A stretch of 64,000 bases of DNA from Candidatus Limisoma faecipullorum (GTDB taxonomy: Bacteria; Bacteroidota; Bacteroidia; Bacteroidales; Muribaculaceae). The stretch is taken from positions 1-64,000 of the forward strand of contig JADIMC010000010.1 in assembly GCA_017694955.1 (NCBI GenBank), read 5' to 3'. The translations under genes were made by a program, and so were the position numbers. The notes under the pieces were generated by a model. It had not been told where the DNA came from. It saw only the letters and a list, made by a program, of their open reading frames with translations, and made no database searches. Of the stretch, positions 59,703 to 64,000 are shown piece by piece (positions within the stretch are counted from its first letter, which is position 1; each line of letters starts with the position of its first letter).

Positions 59703-61634
59703 TTAGAAATTCACGCCGATGCCGCCGAGGATGTTAATCTCTTGTGCGTAGATGCCGTAGTAGTTCTCGTAGCGGCGGTTGAGCAGGTTGTTGCCTTGGC
59801 AGAACACGCTTATCATATCGTTGATTTGATACGACACTCCGAGATTAAGATTGGATACGTTGGAGTAGGGACGCATAGCTTCAGCGTAGCTTTCAGTGAG
59901 ATCCACAGGGTCAAAGACTCCGAGAGTTTCGTGTACTGACCTTAGTGCGCGCAATTCGTAGTCGAGTACGATTGAGAGCGGCTTGATGGGCCGCACTTCC
60001 GCCACGGCGCGGACGGTATGCTCCGGGCGGTCGTCAGAAAGGATATAGCCGCTGTCGTCGCCTTGCGGCGTGAACGCATAGTCTGCCGAAAGCTTCAGGA
60101 TGTCCTTGAATTTGTAGCTGAACTTGATACCGGCAATCACTCCATTGGTGTCAAACCCTTCGTAGATGACTTGTCCTTTAAAAACGTCATAATTGTTGGT
60201 CTCCGGTATGTAATACGGGTCATCCTGAATCATATTTCTCGGATATCCGTGATTTATGGAATTGTCGATTGTTGGCAGCATATGGTCTTTCGTGACGGCG
60301 AATCCTACATATGGGGTCATCGACAAGCCGCGCCACAGTCCGAAGTTCAGGCCGGCACGGGCATCAATCACTGTGTAGGAGGTCGGCAGCAGGAACGATG
60401 GTGCCAGATAGCGGTTGACGGCCGACGTTTCGTGGAACGTGTTTATATGGTTGCCGCCTGTGGCTGATACGAACAGACCTGCTTTGTCGGACATTGCAAG
60501 GTCGAACCGCACATCCGGAGCGATGCGGAACACCGTTCCGTTGTTGAACGAGATGTCCAGACGTGCGCCGATGCGCAGATTCATCCTGTCCGTCTTTTTG
60601 CTGTAATAAGGGGTGAGTGACAGCATACCGAAATGTTCGGAATTGACAGGGGTTATGAATTTGCTTGAAAGACCGGGGCGATAAGCGTTTTCCATTACAA
60701 TGTGTCCTAACAAATTGTCATAGTTCAGGAATTGCCCTTTTGCATCTATGCCGATGCGTGAATTTTCGCCAAAGCCGAGATCAATGCCGCCTGTCACGGT
60801 GCCGTGATATTCCTTCAGTCCGTCCGGAAAGTAAAAGCCTTGCCTTTTATATCGGTTGTCTGGGGTCAATTCATAATCAATCAAGGCAGAGCCGTAGCTG
60901 TGACCGAAATAATTGAAATCAATACCGGCGTAATAATGGACATTATTGTCTGTGTTATTCTGCCATATTAGATTTATATTCAATTCATTCACAGTCTGCT
61001 TCTTATTGCCGGGACGCAGGAAATCTTCCCGTGAAAAATGGTATTGATCCACGGCAATAGGTGTGCCATAATAATTGAATTTTTCGTAGTGGTAGCTTGC
61101 GTTGGCGTTGAGGATGCCTTTTTCGAACCGGTTGCTGAAATCGAGGCTTAATTTGTCATCGGAGACAAATTGCTTATGGAAGAAGTGTTCATTTTCTTCT
61201 ATACCGTTTATGCCGCCGTTGGTGGAGTTGTGCTGGAACCACGCTCCGAGCTGCATGCGGTCGTTGTCAATGAAGCGGTAGCCCGCGTTACCGACCATAT
61301 TCAGATAGTTGCCGGCTGCGAATCCTGCATAGCCGCGCTTGCGGTAGGGCGCAAGCGACGGGTCGGAGTATTTCATAGCTGCCTGGCGCAGAAGCATCGG
61401 CTCGACGGTGGCTGGCACTGCCCAGTCGCTGAACGAAAGCTCTGTCCTTACGGCAGTGAACGGTGCTTCCTGCGGCAGTACGTCCATTTTCTTGGCATCC
61501 GTCTCCACCGGTACGAAATCCTTTTCTATCACGATGGATTTTTGCAGCTCGCCGTCGTTGCTTTCTTGCGGATAGGCTGCTACGGCTGTGATTGCGGCAG
61601 CCGTCAGTATGATGAGTTTTCTGTATGCATTCAT
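59703..61634 (-). CDS. Outer membrane beta-barrel protein, TonB-dependent-receptor-like barrel without recognisable plug
   Basis: Signal peptide, long barrel; C-term ISVFCQGNNLLNRRYENYYGIYAQEINILGGIGVNF. Confidence 0.8.
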   Translation of the reverse strand: MNAYRKLIILTAAAITAVAAYPQESNDGELQKSIVIEKDFVPVETDAKKMDVLPQEAPFTAVRTELSFSDWAVPATVEPMLLRQAAMKYSDPSLAPYRKRGYAGFAAGNYLNMVGNAGYRFIDNDRMQLGAWFQHNSTNGGINGIEENEHFFHKQFVSDDKLSLDFSNRFEKGILNANASYHYEKFNYYGTPIAVDQYHFSREDFLRPGNKKQTVNELNINLIWQNNTDNNVHYYAGIDFNYFGHSYGSALIDYELTPDNRYKRQGFYFPDGLKEYHGTVTGGIDLGFGENSRIGIDAKGQFLNYDNLLGHIVMENAYRPGLSSKFITPVNSEHFGMLSLTPYYSKKTDRMNLRIGARLDISFNNGTVFRIAPDVRFDLAMSDKAGLFVSATGGNHINTFHETSAVNRYLAPSFLLPTSYTVIDARAGLNFGLWRGLSMTPYVGFAVTKDHMLPTIDNSINHGYPRNMIQDDPYYIPETNNYDVFKGQVIYEGFDTNGVIAGIKFSYKFKDILKLSADYAFTPQGDDSGYILSDDRPEHTVRAVAEVRPIKPLSIVLDYELRALRSVHETLGVFDPVDLTESYAEAMRPYSNVSNLNLGVSYQINDMISVFCQGNNLLNRRYENYYGIYAQEINILGGIGVNF

Positions 61635-61646
61635 TTCAGTATGCGG

Positions 61647-64000
61647 TTATTTGTTCTTTAATGTTTTCAGTCTCGTCTCTATCATTTCCTGTATGTCGGC
61701 TTCCTTTCCCGGGTAGTTTTCTTTCAGGCTTTCAAGATATTCACGGGCTTGGAATGTGTCGCCGCGCTTCTTATAAACGTCGGAGAGCAGGATGAATCCG
61801 CGCGCCATCCAATATTGGTGAGGCGTGCCGGAATCAATCAGATTGTTGAGCTGCTTTTCGGCAGAGTCGAGCTTACCTTCGTCGAAATAGATTTGTGACA
61901 ACTCTACAGCCGCGATTGCACCGTAGAGCGATTGCGGATCTTTCGCAAGCTGCTTGTAATCGTCCATAGCTTCCGACTGCTTGCCTTGCGAGGCGAGTGC
62001 CGAGGCGCGTCCGTAGAGCACCTCCGCGCGGGTTTCTGCATCAAGGTTTTGCGAGGCGAGCAGGTTTGCGTATGTGAGCACATCGTTTTCTTCGCCGGAA
62101 TCGCGCGATACACGGAATAGTCCGAGCAATGCCGACTGGCGGTTGGCGTCGGTAGTGGCTTTCGAGCGTAGTCTCACGTAAGCGTCGCGCGCTTCAGAGA
62201 CTTTGTTCTCCGAAAGCAATATCTCTCCTTCCATCACGAGGGCTGTCTCTGCATACGAAGCGTCAGGAGCGGCAGCGAGCGCCTTTTCAAGGTAACCGAG
62301 AGCCTTGTTGTATGATTTATGCTTGTAAGCATTTTCTGCAAGGTAGTAATTGGCTTGTCCGAAGTATTGTCCGCCGGGATATGACTTCAGATATGATTCC
62401 AATTTGGCAGTACCGTCGCCGGCAAGGTACGCGTTTTCCGCCGATTGGAACGACAGGCGGTCCATCTCTCCGCCGTCAACCTTATACGAGCTGTCAACAC
62501 CGCGCATGAACGCCGTGAATCCGGCGATATCGCCCTCGGAGGCGTACATCGCTTTCAAGTCCTCGATTGCCACTTTTGCCTCGTCGCTCGACAGAGCTTT
62601 GGATATAAGCGACTTGTATTGGTCGCGAGCCTCATTCTTGCGTCCGGTGCTGTTGAGAAGCATGGCAAGCTGCAGCTGTCCTTGCCGTGCCTCAGCCGAG
62701 CGTGGATAATCGCTCATAAGCTTGCTGAAAGTGGCTTCCGCTTTGCTGTTGTCGTTGAGGGCAATGTAAGCCTGGGCCTTTTCATAGAGGGCTTTCGGCG
62801 CATATACTGAGCTTGGAAAATTATCAACTACTTTGTCCATTACCGCTATCTTTTCTTTATGTCGGCGTTGCAGTCCTAACATAAATCCTTTCTGGAACAG
62901 TGAGTAATCGGCTTTCACACCCTCGATGCCGGTCGCTTTTTCATAATAACCTTCGGCTTCAGAGTAGTTTTTGTTGTAATAAAGGCAGTCGCCGATACGG
63001 TTGTAGGCATCGGTTTTCATAGCCTTGTCGGAAGGATTCTGGTTCAGGAATTTCGTGAACGCGGCTTTTGCCTCGGAGTATTTGCGCTGCTGGAACAGCG
63101 AATACCCGTATCCGTAGTTTGCCAGCGCATAGTTTGCGTCCTTGCCGGTTGCCGTCTTCAGATATGAAGAGTAGTTGCTTGCCGCTTTCGCGTAATCGCC
63201 GTTGCGGTATGCAGCCTCGGCAAGCCATAGCGAGTTCTCATTCGCTATCTTGCTGTCGTATCTGCGCAATTGGCTTGAGCGCGTGAAATAATCAAGCGCG
63301 TTATCGGCATTGCCAGCCGACAGCTCACGTATGCCGAGACGGTAGAGCACGTTCTGCTTGGCTGCAAGCATCTTGGCTGAAGGATTCTCCAATGCCGAAA
63401 TTGAAGAGAGGGCATTGTTGTAGTCCTTGCTTGCGAGATATGAGTTAATTATGTAGTCCTCTACGTCTGAAGCGTATTTTGAATCGGGGAAGCGGTTGAG
63501 GAAATCCTCGAAAATCTTCACTGAATTGGAGAACGGCACGCTTCCGCCACGGCTTTGCGCGATGGCGTAGTTGTAGAATGCCGTTTCTTGCACGCTCTTG
63601 TCGAAAGGCATCTTATATGCTTTTTCAAATGCCAGCGATGCGGCGTTGACGTTGCCGGAGCGCAGATAGCTCTGCCCGATATAGAAATAAGCGCTTTGGG
63701 CAAGTGCGTCGTCGCCGCTGACAACCTTGTCGAGGTAGCGTACAGCTTCTTCGTCGTTGCCGTCGCGGTATTCGGAAATTCCGAGTATGTAGAGCGACGA
63801 GCGTTCCGGCTCACCGCTGCAGTTGTCAACATATTGCCTTAGCAGCTCCGTGGCACGCTCGTAGTTGCCGAGATGGTATTCGCTTTCGCCTGTCACACGG
63901 CGTAGCTCCGTATCCATGTCTGCCGGAAACTTTTCAGAAAGCAGCCTGTTTCCGATTCTTAGAGAATTGTCGTAGTCGGCATTGTTGAAGCGGATTTGGC
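61647..64000 (-). CDS. Large TPR protein, 5' end outside window
   Basis: Many TPR units; frame stays open from 63917 to the window edge (...QIRFNNADYDNSLRIGNRLLSEKFPADMDTEL), so the listed start is probably internal. Confidence 0.85.
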   Translation of the reverse strand, partial: QIRFNNADYDNSLRIGNRLLSEKFPADMDTELRRVTGESEYHLGNYERATELLRQYVDNCSGEPERSSLYILGISEYRDGNDEEAVRYLDKVVSGDDALAQSAYFYIGQSYLRSGNVNAASLAFEKAYKMPFDKSVQETAFYNYAIAQSRGGSVPFSNSVKIFEDFLNRFPDSKYASDVEDYIINSYLASKDYNNALSSISALENPSAKMLAAKQNVLYRLGIRELSAGNADNALDYFTRSSQLRRYDSKIANENSLWLAEAAYRNGDYAKAASNYSSYLKTATGKDANYALANYGYGYSLFQQRKYSEAKAAFTKFLNQNPSDKAMKTDAYNRIGDCLYYNKNYSEAEGYYEKATGIEGVKADYSLFQKGFMLGLQRRHKEKIAVMDKVVDNFPSSVYAPKALYEKAQAYIALNDNSKAEATFSKLMSDYPRSAEARQGQLQLAMLLNSTGRKNEARDQYKSLISKALSSDEAKVAIEDLKAMYASEGDIAGFTAFMRGVDSSYKVDGGEMDRLSFQSAENAYLAGDGTAKLESYLKSYPGGQYFGQANYYLAENAYKHKSYNKALGYLEKALAAAPDASYAETALVMEGEILLSENKVSEARDAYVRLRSKATTDANRQSALLGLFRVSRDSGEENDVLTYANLLASQNLDAETRAEVLYGRASALASQGKQSEAMDDYKQLAKDPQSLYGAIAAVELSQIYFDEGKLDSAEKQLNNLIDSGTPHQYWMARGFILLSDVYKKRGDTFQAREYLESLKENYPGKEADIQEMIETRLKTLKNK

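Overview
Chromosomal segment that looks like a gut-type Bacteroidales (Muribaculaceae-like; inferred from gene content and TTTG/TAnnTTTG promoters, not proven). About 50 protein genes, 3 tRNAs, no IS, prophage or CRISPR seen. Main blocks: queuosine genes (asnA-queF-queC); C10 protease with a T9SS sorting domain; AddA/RecB-like helicase-nuclease; type IX secretion cluster porT-porP-K-L-M-N, with porQ-cmk-ispH further on; TPR histidine kinase plus LuxR regulator; yidC; pyrG; folB-hsp20; three tandem paralogous beta-barrels; a 1267-aa T9SS adhesin divergent from a TPR-TM-HTH regulator; argH-AKR-Rieske-like lipoprotein; NigD-like lipoprotein divergent from an ECF sigma / inner-membrane-to-beta-barrel protein pair; ompA, pfkA, recO, rpsT flanked by two identical tRNA-Glu; tatD, polyprenyl synthase, map, a GLUG-repeat surface protein, and a barrel/TPR pair. 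Best leads are non-coding: (1) an 83-bp dyad between nigD and the ECF sigma gene that reads as the same bipartite promoter (GATGCAGT-N13-TCCGTTTAT) facing both ways; (2) two 22-bp-phased dyads plus a sigma54-like -24/-12 element ahead of hsp20; (3) a 66-bp two-hairpin palindrome between pfkA and recO; (4) a 20-bp palindrome made of two back-to-back -7 boxes between the SUI1 gene and porT; (5) twin operators before queC; (6) an unlisted 46-aa ORF coupled to polyprenyl synthase. All functional statements are by-eye inference without database searches.
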